64,000 nt of DNA from Epiperipatus broadwayi (GCA_028023455.1 JAQFVV010000234.1:1-64000), one strand, 5' to 3'. Positions 9,964 through 22,241 are shown, numbered from the stretch's first letter. Numbers and translations are program-made. The notes: a model not told the origin generated them from the sequence alone.

Positions 9964-11520
9964 GCCAAGGCCAAATTGGCACATGTATGTAAAATAATTT
10001 TGTTGTAAAAAAATTATTAAAACAAAAAAATCTTTCGCAAAAGAGTTTGAAATAAAAGTTGAAAAATCATTGATTTAAAGTGGGAAGGGGTTTTTCTTAA
10101 AGTTAAACTGAAGGTTTTATAAAAAGGAAGTAAAGAGTTTATTATTATTAGTGAAATACAATTTAAAAGCTTTAAAAAAATATATAAATCTCTTCATTTA
10201 AATTAAAGAAGAAAAATAATCTTAAAACTAGTTTTGATGTGTAGAGTAAAATTATATATGTGCATGCGAATGTAAAAAAAAATGTATCAGTATTAAATAT
10301 TATAAATAAATGAAAAATGTATTTAAAAAAAAACACAGCGGTGCACTACTAATTAAAGATATGAAAACAATATGTTTTGAAATAGCTACTACTAATTAAA
10401 CAATCAATCAAAAAACACGTTGTCTTAGGATTAATTGCTAAAGAATTTTGACAACAGATATTTGCCAGAGGATATCAAAAGGAAAACACTTCATCGGTAT
10501 AAATACGGAATATTTTATCGGACAATCAGTTAAGAGTTTTGTTCAGTCTAGTTTGCAGTGACAGTCTTGATAACAGTGCATTTCTATTATGAATCCAGAA
10601 ACAAACATGCATTGTTGAGCAGCTTTTGGAAATATACGCTTGTGCTCCTGCCTTTTTAGTCCAACAAGATCATCGAAACCTGCCTGTGAAATAATGTCTG
10701 CATAACAACACAGAAATCCTCCATCAAACGTTCAACTGTCTTCAAGAATAAAACCAATGGATTTGCATAAAATCTCTTCCATAAACATCCAAATCTAACA
10801 TGTTAGATATAATCCATCAGAAGCAGCCAACAACAAGCAATATCCACATTCCCAAAAATCGTAGGTAAACATTTATTTATTATCATTTATACATAGTAGC
10901 CACCGCTGTAATTTGTAAATATTCAAGATTCAAATTATATGAACTCTGTCATACATAAAATGAACTATTGATATGTGTGCTTAAGTGTCAAATGCTGTTA
11001 ATGTTTTATTATTATATTTGTGAATGCTATATAAATTAATATGTGCGTGATCATTATATCAGTGTTATTAGTTAAATTATATAAATACCAGTGTTCTATT
11101 ATTAAAATGTACAAGAATATTTAAACTAGTTTAAAATGTTAATTTAAAATGTGTGTGTTATTTAGATTTATAAAAATGTTTAAAATTAGTAAATGTTAGT
11201 TAATAAATTGTCTTTAAAATTAAATCTTATTTGTCGGTCAATTCTTTTTATCAATTCTTTTTCTATATTTTATTACTGATTAAAATTAGACTGGGCTAGT
11301 TTATGGGATGGTTTCGAGTGCTGGATTATGAGCCTACTGACCAAATATGTTGTTTATTCTTTTGAATAGATAGCTGGTGCCTGGAGTTTAATCCGACACA
11401 AATAAAGTGTTTGGATAGTAGGGGTTTGAATCTAGCAGCCGAGATGGGCCATTGTTGATAGTTAAAGCTATCAATAAGATCTCCCATTTTTCTCAAACAT
11501 GCCAGTTCATTCACGTAACC
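9961..11520 (+). mobile_element. LTR of a second family plus a short internal fragment
   Basis: Starts with the small palindrome TGTGCCA…TGGCACA. A related sequence starts at 31173. Shared landmarks include TATCGGACAATCAGTT-like sequence (10517 and 31937), ATGCATTG (10606 and 32049) and a GGGCTAGT / GAGCTAGTCATGGG boundary (11292 and 32727). GTATAAATACGG at 10497 could be a TATA box. The LTR probably ends near 11275; internal sequence follows to about 11520, where similarity is lost. No ORF of note. Confidence 0.55.
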
Positions 11521-11611
11521 TTTATAAGATTATAAATGTATTATGAAGGAGTTTGAAACCGGCCAAAACTTATATATACGTATAAGTAAGTGGTTTCAGC
11601 AGTTCGACCCG

Positions 11612-12344
11612 GTACAATATATAATGAGCATACTAATAGCTCTAAAACAAACTTTTCGATAAATGCTACAAGAAAAAGCATTTAAAATCTCTATCTATAA
11701 TTATCCCTATACCCAAACTGGGTTCAAGCTAAGGGCTCTCATCAGTGAGTCCCTAGAATATTCAGACACCAGATACAAAATACAAACTTAAGCCAAGCAT
11801 TTATCGAATACTTAACAATTAAGTAGAAAATCTGAAAATTTAAGACATCTATATGTCTTCAAATCCTGCTCTTCAACTCAAAAAGCCATATGGAACTGAA
11901 CTAAATTCACCACCAGAATCAAAATACAAACTCAAGCTCAGAATTTATGTAATATTAACTATTATGTAGAAATAAGTATTAATATTATAGTTTGGCTGTT
12001 AAAGCTTTGCTATATTAGATTGGTAAGGCTATTAATATATGGCATATCTGAATTTAGTTGAGTTCCATATAGCTATTTGAGTTGTAGAGCTGGATCTGAA
12101 GACATATAGATGTCTCAAAATTTCAGATTTTCTACTTAATAGTTAAGTATTTGATAAATGATTGGCTTAAGTTTATATTTTGGATGTAGATGTTCATGCC
12201 TCAGTGATGAGAACCATTAGTTCTAAATAAGTTTGAGGGTAGGGATTATTCTAGATAGATATTTTAAATGTTTCCTCTTGTGGCATTTATCAAAAACTTG
12301 TTTTAGAGATATTAGTAGGATCATTATATTATATTTGTGAATAC
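11612..12344. repeat. Fold-back element, family A, copy 1 (0.73 kb inverted repeat)
   Basis: The left arm starting ATGAGCATACTAATAGCTCT is the imperfect reverse complement of the right end near 12300-12335. Arms of about 330-350 bp meet near 11978. Related copies lie at 28865-29325 and 38030-38345. No coding capacity; probably a non-autonomous fold-back DNA transposon. Confidence 0.7.
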
Positions 12345-12440
12345 AAGCTAATCTAATTAAGTCAAGTGATGTATGACTTGGTTTCCCTGCTCCTTGGTTA
12401 ATATATATATATATTAAAACGAAGATTTGCATGGGTTAAA

Positions 12441-13251
12441 TATATAAAATACATATTTTGTGGGTTCATCCGTGTTAAAAACTTTTAATATTAATATACT
12501 GTCATTTCGACTTGGTCACACAAGCCATCCACAGAGTTATAAAAGGTAGAAAGACGGTTGTAGAGGCGCTACAATCACTGATTTGAATAAAATGTTAAAA
12601 TTCCACCAATAGCAAAAAATGTTAAATTTAGGAATGTTTTTTAAAAAAATCTTTCCAAATAGGAGGAAGTTTACATGTATCATCTCACTTATTGATACAA
12701 TCTGGCCTTTTAAGTATCTCAATGGCTTTTCTAATTTTGCATTGGTAGAGATTATCACATCTGGATATGATCCTGGAACTAGAAAAATCAATTTTATGAC
12801 CTGAATCTATAGTATGGAGTGAGAGTGCTGATGATGTAGTTAAACAACACTCATCATCATCAGCACTCTCACTCCATACTACAGATTCAGGTCATAAAAT
12901 TGATTTTTCTAGTACCAGGATCATATCCAGATGTGATAATCTCTACCAATGCAAAATTAGAGAAGCCATTGAGATACATAAAAGACCAGATTGTATCAAT
13001 AAGCGAGATGATACATGTAAACTTCTTCCTATTTGGAAAGATTTTTTTAAAAAACATTCCTAAATTTAACATTTTTTGCTATTGGTGGAATTTTAACATT
13101 TTATTCAAATCAGTGATTGTAGCGCCTCTACAACCGTCTTTCTACCTTTTATAACTCTGTGGATGGCTTGTGTGACCAAGTCGAAACGTCAGTATATTAA
13201 TATTAAAAGTTTTTAACACGGATGAACCCGCAAAATATGTATTTTTATATA
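12441..13251. repeat. Fold-back element, family B (long hairpin, about 396 bp arms)
   Basis: Left arm 12441-12836 and right arm 12855-13251 are reverse complements with only a few mismatches, separated by an 18-base spacer. The outer parts contain CGACTTGGTCACACAAGCC and a GGGTTCATCCGTG motif. Mirror-image 84- and 61-codon ORFs in the arms are a by-product of the palindrome. High arm identity suggests recent formation or conversion between arms. Confidence 0.85.
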
Positions 13252-14244
13252 TATGGTTCTAAAACTTTAGTAGAAAATATGCTTAAAAATTCAGTCAAAA
13301 TTCAGGTTTATAGTGAGCTATTAATTGTAAAAATAATCAGTATTTAAAATATTTAGATGTTACTTTTAAAATATTTGTAAGCTTTTGAATGTAACAGAAT
13401 TTGTACAACCTTTATCTGCTATTCCTTTAAAATATAATCTTTTAGAATTTATTTTTTTTTGGATTATAATTTATATAAATCTTTTGCAAAATGTAAGCTG
13501 AGATTTAAATAAAGGTGTAAAACAGTAGTTTGTTGTACAGACATTTTAAGTTGTTTTATAATAAAATCAAATTAAAACATTATGAAATTAAAATTACTAA
13601 GAAATAGATTTTATTACAATATACTTATAAAATATTTTTTAAAATTATAAAGATTCATTCTAAGGATTTTGACATAGACTATAGACCTCTCATTTTAAAT
13701 AAATTTGTAAATAATACTAAGGATAGAATAAGTTAGAAGAATAATATCAAATTTGATATACAATTTTTCAGCTGTTTTTATTGGTGAGATGTCCAGTGCT
13801 TTATTTGTCAATATAAAAAAATTTACATATGTTCAACACAATTCTATTATATTTTGATAGGAGAAAGAACTTGAAATTAATTGTTGTACTCAAAAAATAA
13901 ATATTGCATGTAATAAATTAAACATAGGCAAAATGCAAACACCTGGTTTAAATAAGGCATTGACATAGATATTTAGTAGGAAAAAATGCTCTGGACTTTT
14001 GATGATTAATTAAAAAGTAATTAATATTTTTTTACTTCAACATTTAGTATTACAAGCATTCATTTTTGAGATTAAATTATATGCAAGGATATATATATAT
14101 ATACTTATAAACACATGTTTTATAAATAAATTCATATTTAACGTCATTGCAGTTTACAGTTCAAATATATTTTTGGATGGGCTGTTTGAGATATATATTT
14201 ATGATAATACGAATATTTTCACAGGTTGCATATATAAAAGACAT
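13252..14244. other. AT-rich intron, no feature recognised
   Basis: Low-complexity AT sequence with a short TA run near 14093; no exon, ORF or repeat end that I can support. Confidence 0.5.
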
Positions 14245-14475
14245 ATTTAGCAGGTTCACCCGTGTTAAAAAATTTAAATATATTGATATACCAAGTTTTG
14301 ACTTGATCACACAAGTCATCCACTGGATGATAAAACGTGAAAATTTAAATATTGATATACCGACGTTTCAACTTGCTCACACAAGTCATCCATTGGGTGA
14401 TAAAAGGTACCTTTAGTGCATGACTTGTGTGATCAAGTCGAAACGTCGGTATATAAATATTTAAATTTTATATAT
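14245..14475. repeat. Cluster of family-B end modules (two direct, one inverted)
   Basis: The module running from a TTTAAATAT…GATATACC stretch to a form of CGACTTGATCACACAAGTCATCCA occurs near 14275 and 14340 in direct order and near 14420-14470 inverted. GGTTCACCCGTGTTAAAA at 14251 matches the outer end of the 12441-13251 hairpin. These are terminal fragments of that family; the 89-codon frame across them (14147-14416) is not considered a gene. Confidence 0.65.
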
Positions 14476-14784
14476 TTTTCAAGTAACATATTTTGACTAA
14501 TAAAAATATTTATCAAATATAAGAATATCCAATTCGACATTTATGACTACATATAATTTACTCAAAACATATTTTGATATATTCTGTGAAATTTATTTAC
14601 CTACTGTGCTAATTCTTTTAGCTAAAATTCTATCCATCTGTCTAAATATCTATCTATTTATCTCTTTCTTTATATATATATCTGTATATTTAAAAAATAA
14701 TTATTGTTACCTATACAGCTGCTTTTTAAAATTTTTAATTATTAATTTGTTCGAAATATTCATAAATATTCGTGTAAAATAATA

Positions 14785-16225
14785 TTTTTGTTTATCATTA
14801 TCATTTTCAACAATTATCAATCCACTGCAAGATGAAGGTCTCTCCAAGTTCAGTCCATCTTTTCCAATCTTTAGCCTCTCATATCCACATCACTTTCACA
14901 CACTTTTTTATTTCATCCATCCATGTCACATGTGGTTTCTTTCTAGGTCTTTTCCAATTTCTTGGAATACAGTTTAAGATTTTAATTGTCAATCTATTAT
15001 CTCTTTTAGATATATGTTCAGCCCTACTACACTTCAGTCTCTTAATTCTTTTGACAATTTTAATAGCACCTATTTGTTTTCTTACCCATGTACTTCTTTT
15101 TCTATATTTTCTTGTTACTTCTAATATGCATTTCTTCATACACCTTTGAATGATTTGAAGTCTCATTGTTGCTTTTCTGTTAAGTGTCAATGTCTCAGAT
15201 CCATAAGTAAAAACTGGTAAAAGACCTTTATTAATAACCTTCCTTTTCAAACACATAGACATATTTTCTTTTAATATAAAGTTATTTCTATCAAAAACAC
15301 TCGAACCAAATTTAATTCTATGACTAATTTCATCCATTACATTTCCATATATAGTAATAATCTGACCAAGATATTTATAGTTATCTTTTTCTAACTCATC
15401 ATTATCAATATTTATTTTCAACTCTTGAGAAAATCTATTGAACTTTAATGTTTTTAACATTTACATTTAATCCTACTTCCTTACTATCTTCTGATAACTC
15501 TTGAAACGTTTCCTAAGTTCTACAACATGATTTTTAAAAACAACCATATCAGCTGCAAAATCGAGACGATTTAAATAATCTCCATTTATTTTTATTCTTT
15601 TAGATTCTCAATTTAATCCACAAAATATTTCTCAATGTTAATCTTCCTAGTATAATTAGGTAATTATATCCAATATCTTAATAACTGAAAAAATAATGGC
15701 AACCATATTCATATTTATCTGTCCTTTCTATAACTTCTCTCAATACTTAAACCATTTTTTACATCCAGATTTTATGATTGTAATTACCTTTTTAAATATT
15801 AATAGGAATACTGTATTCTTCCAATCATCTGGTACATCTTTATCACCCACTTTTTTTAAGATATCGATTATAATTCCATTATTACTTGGAGATTTTCACT
15901 TCTTTATACATTTAATTGCAATGTTTCATTTCTTCACTCCAAATCCTGGGCAATTAGATGATATAATCATTGTAGAAGGCATTTTCTATGTTCTTTATTA
16001 CTATGATAATTCTTGATAGAACTCTTTTATATGATGTCATCTCTCTTTTTTATTGCAAAAAAAAGTTTTCTATCAGTATCAAAATGTTTTACACTCTTCA
16101 GTTCTTTCAATTCTTGCAATCTTTTTCATTTGGAAGTGATCTGCAGTTTTAAGTACCTAAATAAAAGATCATTATCAAATGGCAGCATAAAAATAAGGGT
16201 CATGATTAATTTTTGTCTGTCATGA
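14785..16225 (-). mobile_element. RTE-like LINE remnant, antisense, 5'-truncated
   Basis: On the minus strand the 3' part of a reverse transcriptase ORF is readable: an open C-terminal frame (14879-15460), preceded by a broken region with the FADD box as FAADM near 15550 and more broken coding sequence to about 16220. The 3' end by 14785 carries TTATCATTATCA-like tail repeats, as in RTE elements. The endonuclease domain is missing. Confidence 0.7.
14879..15460 (-). pseudogene. C-terminal part of RTE-type reverse transcriptase
   Basis: A 193-codon open frame. Near its start YLGQIITIYGNVMDEI matches the post-catalytic RT segment of RTE elements, then LLPVFTYGSETLTLN (the 'YGSETW' motif) and RKRSTWVRKQIGAIKIVKRI, and finally a PRNWKRPRKKPHVTWMDEI segment. 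It lacks the catalytic palm, which lies upstream in broken frames, so it is a fossil fragment. It is antisense to the ADAMTS-like gene and sits in its intron about 1.4 kb upstream of exon 1. Family knowledge: such proteins nick DNA and copy their RNA at the nick; this copy cannot. Confidence 0.75.
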
Positions 16226-16646
16226 TTGTAAATATCTATTAAAAGCAATCATTTACACATATTTATTCATTCATTCTGCCATAAAAAACTCAGCTGATAT
16301 TTCAATTATGAGCTGTCAGATAACTGAAAAGAAAAAGATTCTTGATCATAAACTCCGAGATAAAAATCCAATAAACTCACTACACTGGTTAATGCATATT
16401 TATGAGAAGCCGCTTCACGTTCCTATATTATATGAATAATCACATAGTAATAACAGCTGCAACAAGAAGAACACATGGAGTGGACATTAGAAAATTTGCC
16501 CTGCTACTACCATGAGAAATCAAAGGGTTTCTTTTTAGTTAACAACTAACTTCTTTATGAAACCATTATATATATGTAATGATAAATAATATTTTAATAA
16601 TGAATAACTATAACGACATGTGAACATTTTACAAATCTATTTATAT

Positions 16647-16764
16647 AATAATTGAACTGCTCTCTAGCTGCCAAGTTCGATAACTTTTTACAATAAGAGG
16701 GTGGTCCACTCTCTTATTGTAAAAAGTTATCGAATTTGGCAGCTAGAGTGCAGTTCAATTATTA
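16647..16764. repeat. Short hairpin repeat 100 bp upstream of exon 1
   Basis: AATAATTGAACTGC…TTACAATAAGAG pairs with CTCTTATTGTAA…GCAGTTCAATTATT. Arms are about 52 bp, with a loop around GGTGGTCC. It fits a miniature inverted-repeat element and lies about 100 bp before the splice acceptor at 16867. Confidence 0.8.
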
Positions 16765-16867
16765 TTTAAATATATTTGTAATAAGTTCATTTAATATTAT
16801 ATATATATATATAGTGTGTGTGTGCCTGTGCTGTATAAATTGTAAATTGTTTACTGTATATTTTTAG

Positions 16868-17033
16868 TGATTCTAAAGCAACTTGTTTGTCTGATAAAAT
16901 AGATGAAGCTAATTCAAATACAGACGATTTTGGTATTCTACCTGGGGAGATCTTGTCACCTGATCGACAGTGTCAGTTTGCTGAAGGTTTAAGCTCAATG
17001 AACAAAATCTTAGAAAAAAGTGACACATCAGAT
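16868..17033 (+). CDS. ADAMTS-family metalloprotease, exon A: end of catalytic domain and disintegrin-like domain
   Basis: A TTTTTAG acceptor ends at 16867; the donor GAT|GTAAAT follows 17033. The first base completes a split codon, then 55 codons are open. ATCLSDK matches the conserved CLxDxP segment at the end of the ADAMTS catalytic module, and LPGEILSPDRQCQF matches the LPGxxxxxxxQC core of the disintegrin-like domain. The end phase (0) fits exon B exactly, giving family spacing of about 20 residues from QC to the next Cys motif. The frame stays open past the donor to 17087, but that stretch (ending KFQKYL) disturbs the domain and is read as intron. Two cysteines usual in the domain are absent (see finding). 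The protein would be secreted to the extracellular matrix. Subfamily is not resolved. Confidence 0.8.
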
Positions 17034-17204
17034 GTAAATATTCATTTAATTTATAATGAAATTTGTAAATTTCAGAAATATTTGTAACTGTATTGTTATT
17101 ATAATTGATAATTATAAATACAATTATATATTTATAAAAAAATATTTAATAACTGAAATACAGGCTTTTAAATATACCTATATAAATATATGTAATATAT
17201 ATGT

Positions 17205-17290
17205 ATGTTCAAGTGTATCAGGGTTATGAGACAGAGTGGATAGTGGTGGGTCATGTGAAAGTCTGTGCTCATATACCTATACCTATAAAA
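17205..17290 (+). repeat. Fragment of the dispersed repeat tandemly present at 48779-49560
   Basis: GTGTATCAGGGTTATGAGAC…GAGTGGATAG…TGAAAGTCTGTGCTC resembles 49025-49090 and 49490-49555. In those copies the block ends GTTCAAATCTC, which looks like an RNA polymerase III B box; here it is mutated. Possible SINE-related unit. Confidence 0.4.
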
Positions 17291-18336
17291 ATATTTAATA
17301 GTTTATTGTACTTAGAATTTGTAAGATTTTTTTGTAAGTCAACGAAAAAAAATTCAAAAAGTTAATAAACAATGTTTTACTAAAAACAGTTATTATAATA
17401 AATTGACAAATTGGATTCAGACATTGATAATAATTTCACTCTCTCACACACACACACAATTAAAAACAGGGTTAATCGGACATTAGGAGTTTGTTCTAAT
17501 GAGAAAAATGTAATAAATATCAAATTAAAATAGTAAAAGAGAAAGCAAGGTGTAATGATTATTTTTTAAATTTATTTACAATTTTAAATCAAAACGGCAT
17601 AAATGAGATGAATAAAAATGTTATTAAAAATTATAAGAAAAGTCAAAGAAATTATACACTTGTTTAAAGAAAATAAATTAACATGTAATAAAATAAAAAA
17701 AAAAGAGTATTGAAAGCCTGTTAAATTATAATAATTTTTTAAAGTAAATGTTATAGAAAAAGTTTGTCAATTATAAGATTAAATACATAGATTTAAGAGT
17801 TTAAGAAAAATCTTAGATATTATTAAGAAGATATTATAAACAAGATTAAGCTAACATTTTAATGACAATAAATTTATTATAAAATTAAATATAATAAAAC
17901 AAAATATAGAATTATCACATTTTAATGCTAAAAATATACAATATTTTTATATTAGCATTATTAAAGAGGATTTATACATTGAAAAATATAGACTTAAAAT
18001 AGGAATTGAAAAAAAATAGATTTTTAATATTTAGCTTCATTTGAAAGATTAAAAAATAATTAAAAATTTTGTATAGAAAAAAAATTCTATTTATATATAA
18101 TGTTACATTTTAGAATAGTTTTTATTAATTGGGAATTAAATGAATATATATTAATTTTTTTGTAAAATTTTATTGAAAGATGCAAATAAAGATATTATTT
18201 CAATAAAATATTTAGCTATATTAAAAAATGTAAATTCTAAAAAACAAAGATATGATATTTTTTATTTTTTATTATATTTTATTAATAATCAGCAATTATA
18301 ATGCACATGTGTTTTGTGGATTTTTAAGTATAAATG
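17291..18336. other. AT-rich intron, no feature recognised
   Basis: Contains a short CA run at 17441-17457 and otherwise nearly featureless A/T-rich sequence; no ORF worth listing. Confidence 0.5.
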
Positions 18337-18965
18337 AATACTCTCACTTTCGAACCACAAGATAAAGTCTTTGTGAAAAGATAGAATGGATCCACCTAAC
18401 TTTTCAATCCAAACATTTATGTATGGGAAAATCTTAAGCATTTGGGAATGAGAATATGAAGATGTTAAACGATCACTTTAAATTACTTTTACAATACCTG
18501 AATAAATGATGCTTGTGAAATGTAAATAAGATATTTATTTTATATAACGTTATGTTTTATAAACTGTAATATTAATAAATGCATTAGTTTAATGCCTAAT
18601 TATTAATATTACAGTTTATAAAACAGCACTATATAAAATAAATATCTTATTTACATATGTTAAATTTCAAATAAGATTGACATATAGTAAATTCTAGAAA
18701 ATTTCACAAGCATCATTTATTCAGGCATAGTAAAAGTAATTTCAAGTGATCACTTAACATCTTCATGCTTTCAATTCCAAAATGCTTAAGATTTTTCCAT
18801 ACATAAATACTTGGGTCAAAAAGATAGATGTAGTCATTCTATCTTTTCACAAAGACTTTATCTTGTGTTTGGAAAGTAAGAGTATTGCATTAACTTAATG
18901 GCTGATTATTAATATTACAGTTTATAAAACATAATGCTATATAAAATAAATATTTTATTTACATA
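18337..18965. repeat. Fold-back repeat, family C, with extra core copy
   Basis: AATACTCTCACTTTCGAA at 18337 pairs with TTGGAAAGTAAGAGTATT at 18869-18886. The arms meet near 18586 in the palindrome TAAACTGTAATATTAAT / ATTAATATTACAGTTTA. The right arm has about 50 bp more than the left (around 18655-18705). A third copy of the core (TTATTAATATTACAGTTTAT) follows at 18905-18965, so the element is partly duplicated. Confidence 0.75.
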
Positions 18966-20286
18966 TATTTTATTAAAAATATTTTTAGGAAAAAATATAT
19001 TTTAAAACGCATTTTCATGCTTGTGGATAATGCATAATATCTACTTTGTCAATATTTACAAACATTTAATAATACTTTGGGTTAAAGCAGGCAAAATTCT
19101 TCATACAGTAATCAATGGAGAGTTTTGCGTGCTTTAATAATAGTTATAAGCAAGCATAAGAAATAGTGATCATGGGATGTTTAGTTGTTTAATACTTTGG
19201 ATTAAAGTTTGTATTATTTTATACTTCTGGAACAAACCACAATAAATAACTAATAGTGTTTATGATTCAAAAGTATTAAAGGCATTTTTTAAAAAAAATA
19301 TGATTTCATATTTATTTTTAATTAAATTTATGCATGCAAATGAATAAGTGGGGAATTTCCATGTTATAATTAAAAAAAAAATATCCAGTGATAAGGTTAC
19401 AGGTAACCAATTACAATTGACACTCCTCAGATGATTCATAAACTCTAGTAACCAACTCAGATAAAACCTATTATTGGATATTAGAGCAAAGACTCATACA
19501 GGTATTATTAATTTTAATTATTAGCTATTTAGAATTTCTGAAAATATTTCCTATAATACAAAAATTTCCCCATGCCTTTTTTCGTTTTTATCATAGTTAA
19601 TCCCAGAAAATTTTTTTATCTAGCAAACGTTTGGCTTTCAGGAGTAGACACTTGTATTTCAAAATTTTTAAAAAAGATCTGATTCTTCAATATACTTACA
19701 CCAACAAAAATATCTATTAAATCTATGTTTCATACCAAATGTTGGTCATTGGGTTGCATTATAGGTCTTCATTTTAGTTGTAGTACCTCAGAAAAAAGCT
19801 AACATTGACTAACAGAATAAGTAGTTCAGCTTGACAACAACAATTTTAATCAATGGTTATCTAGAAATATCAATATTGGACACCATTCTCTAATTAATAT
19901 ATGGAAATTCCTTACTTATATATTAAAGGTATAGATTAATTACCTGTATTTATATAAATAAAAAAAAGTTTAATTTAAAACTAAGGATTACTATTATATA
20001 TAAATTCATACTTATCTTAGAATAGCATAATTGAATGCGTAATAAGGTATATTATTTAATCCATGGGGGGGGGGGATAGGAGTCATCACATGATATTTTA
20101 TTCAATTTGTTTATTTTAACAACAAATCAGTATTTTTAGATTTTACTATAAATGTTCATTTTACTTAAATAAATTTTACTTATAAATTTGGGTAAATAAA
20201 AAAAAAAAATGTCTATTTAAACATTTCAATTAAAGAAACACTTATCTAAATTGGAATTTAAGTATAATGATCAATCTAAGTGGCAT
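18966..20286. other. AT-rich intron, no feature recognised
   Basis: A run of G at 20066-20074 and an A run near 20200; otherwise unremarkable. No exon seen. Confidence 0.5.
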
Positions 20287-20993
20287 TGTAGTTGCTAAAT
20301 ATGTGTGTATATGCGAGTATATACAAAATACGTTTAACTAGAAATAAAAATAAATGTAAAACTAACTGATTGCTAATATTGTATTGTAAATAATTAAATG
20401 ATATATTAATGCTAAACTAAAAGTAATTTATCAAAAAGGATTAGATAATGTAAACAAAGCCATTGTTAAAATAGACAATGCTAAAGGTGTGACATTATCC
20501 AATCAGGTATCATATAGGAACTAGAGAGATGACCACCACATGGACAGCGGATGGCCAATGAAGGGAGGCTACTCCAAAATCAAGGCGTGACAAGTAATGG
20601 ATCTAATATTGAAATGAGAGAGGACACTTGCTAAGTGAAGCTCTTGAAAAATAGATGTGCTATTTCCTTGGGTGCTCCAGTCAGCTCCTTTGATTCACCT
20701 AGCCTTGCGGAGAGGTTTACCTCCGGATGTGCCAAAGTAAACCTAGGGAACTATAACAGGTTGTATCGATCTCTTTATTATTTTACTCTGCCTTCAGGCC
20801 CCTTATTTATATATAATAATAGCGTGTGTATATTAGTCATACTTTGTATATATTAATAGTGATTAACTCATATATAATTCTGTAAATAAATCTTTGTTTT
20901 AAACCTACTTGCCGTGCTGCCTCATTAATTATTTTATATTGTGTTATTGATAGTTGCAATCCAGTGAGCAATAGAGTGCTTCTGGACACTGAA
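20287..20993 (+). repeat. 5' LTR of the Gypsy element
   Basis: Matches 25000-25703 throughout with scattered substitutions. TATTTATATATAATA near 20806 and AATAAA at 20885 are possible promoter and polyA elements. The 73-codon frame at 20635-20856 recurs in the other LTR (25344-25565) only because the LTRs are copies. A TGGCACAG sequence at 20995 could start a primer-binding site. Confidence 0.8.
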
Positions 20994-21159
20994 TTGGCAC
21001 AGTTACAGTTTATTACGAACCACAATGGTGTAATTCTCAGTAATAACAATCAACGCATTGACAGCCGAATACGTTGGCATCTAATTATTTGATTTCATAA
21101 GGAGATAAAACTACTAAGAAAAATATTTTTATATTTTGTTAAATTGACTAAATATCATA

Positions 21160-22236
21160 ATGTGGCTGGCAATATCTGAATTTGATGTCAGAGAGGCAAG
21201 TGAGTGGCCCCTGTACATCCAACAAATTGAAAAACTGTTAATTATTAATAGAGTAAAAGACGATAAAAGCAAAACAGCGACCTTATTGTGTTTCGCTAAA
21301 AAAGGAGTAATCCAGATCGCAAATAGGCTCTGTGAACCTAAAACCCCGGAAGAATTAACATTTGAACAGGTCAAAAATCACTTGACTGACGATTTTAATC
21401 CTCATGAGTCTAGACACATTGCCAGACTCCACTTTAGAAATTGCCACCAAGGCAAGAACGAGCAGACACAAGATTATGATACTGCCCTACGGGAACTTGC
21501 AAAAAACTGTGTCTACGATTCATACCTGGAGGAAGCCCTGATCGAACAATTTTTATGTGGAATGAGCAGTGACAGTCTGAGACAGCAGTTATTGGAAGAT
21601 ACGGATATTAACTATAAAGTAGCTATCAGACGTGGTATAGCTCATGAACTTGTGTTGCAGCAATCAAAGGAATTTGCAGCTTTGAAAATAGCGGACAACA
21701 ATCCTTATGAAGTCCACAAAGTAGACAAACCAGATAGAAGGGTGCCTGATCAAAGTGGAACAACAGACATTAAGAAAAGTCAAATTAAGTGCTTTAGCTG
21801 TGGAAAACTAGGTCACATGGCATGTGACTGTTTTTATAAAGACCAATGCTGTAAACACTGCAATAAATTCGGCCACTGGGAAAAAATGTGTAGAAATAAA
21901 AAATTCAATAATTATACAAAGAATAACAGCCAAGAGAGCGTTACGAGAAAACATAAACAAGAGGAATTTTTGGCAATTAATAATGTGTCTTCGGACCAGT
22001 TACATAAATTTGAAATAACTGTCAAATTTTACGGAAAACCTCTATCGATGGAAATTGACAGCGGTAGTGGGGTGTCTTTACTTTCCATTAAAGATTGGAA
22101 AACCATTGTGGCAGATATGAGACAGCCACCTAGACTGATGCATACAAATCTGAAGGCTCAAGATGTCAGTGGTAATGCTATAAAAATTAAAGGAGTAATT
22201 CAGGCTCCAATTACTTCAAACAATGAGAAAAAATAG
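21160..22236 (+). pseudogene. Gypsy gag with two zinc knuckles and start of protease
   Basis: An open frame of 358 codons from ATG at 21160. Residues 1-190 are a capsid-like helical region. Residues 211-224 (CFSCGKLGHMACDC) and 231-244 (C-x2-C-x4-H-x4-C around HCNKFGHWEK) are CCHC knuckles, which bind the element's RNA. At residue 300 MEIDSGSGVSLLS is the aspartic-protease active site, D-S-G in place of the usual D-T-G, with the flap region following. The frame is lost at 22236 before the protease ends. Upstream 165 bp after the LTR is non-coding leader. This part alone is intact; the whole is called pseudogene because pol is broken. Confidence 0.85.
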
Positions 22237-22241
22237 TTACA

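Noticed and set aside
12537-13154. Mirror-image 84-codon and 61-codon frames
   Set aside because: Two arms of one palindrome; each frame simply appears twice.
14147-14416. 89-codon + frame
   Set aside because: Runs across fold-back end modules; no protein similarity.
16887-17087. 66-codon frame as a stand-alone small gene
   Set aside because: It is the exon A frame read through the donor; splice sites and ADAMTS motifs explain it better.
20635-20856. 73-codon frame, also at 25344-25565
   Set aside because: Inside the Gypsy LTRs; conservation is due to LTR copying.
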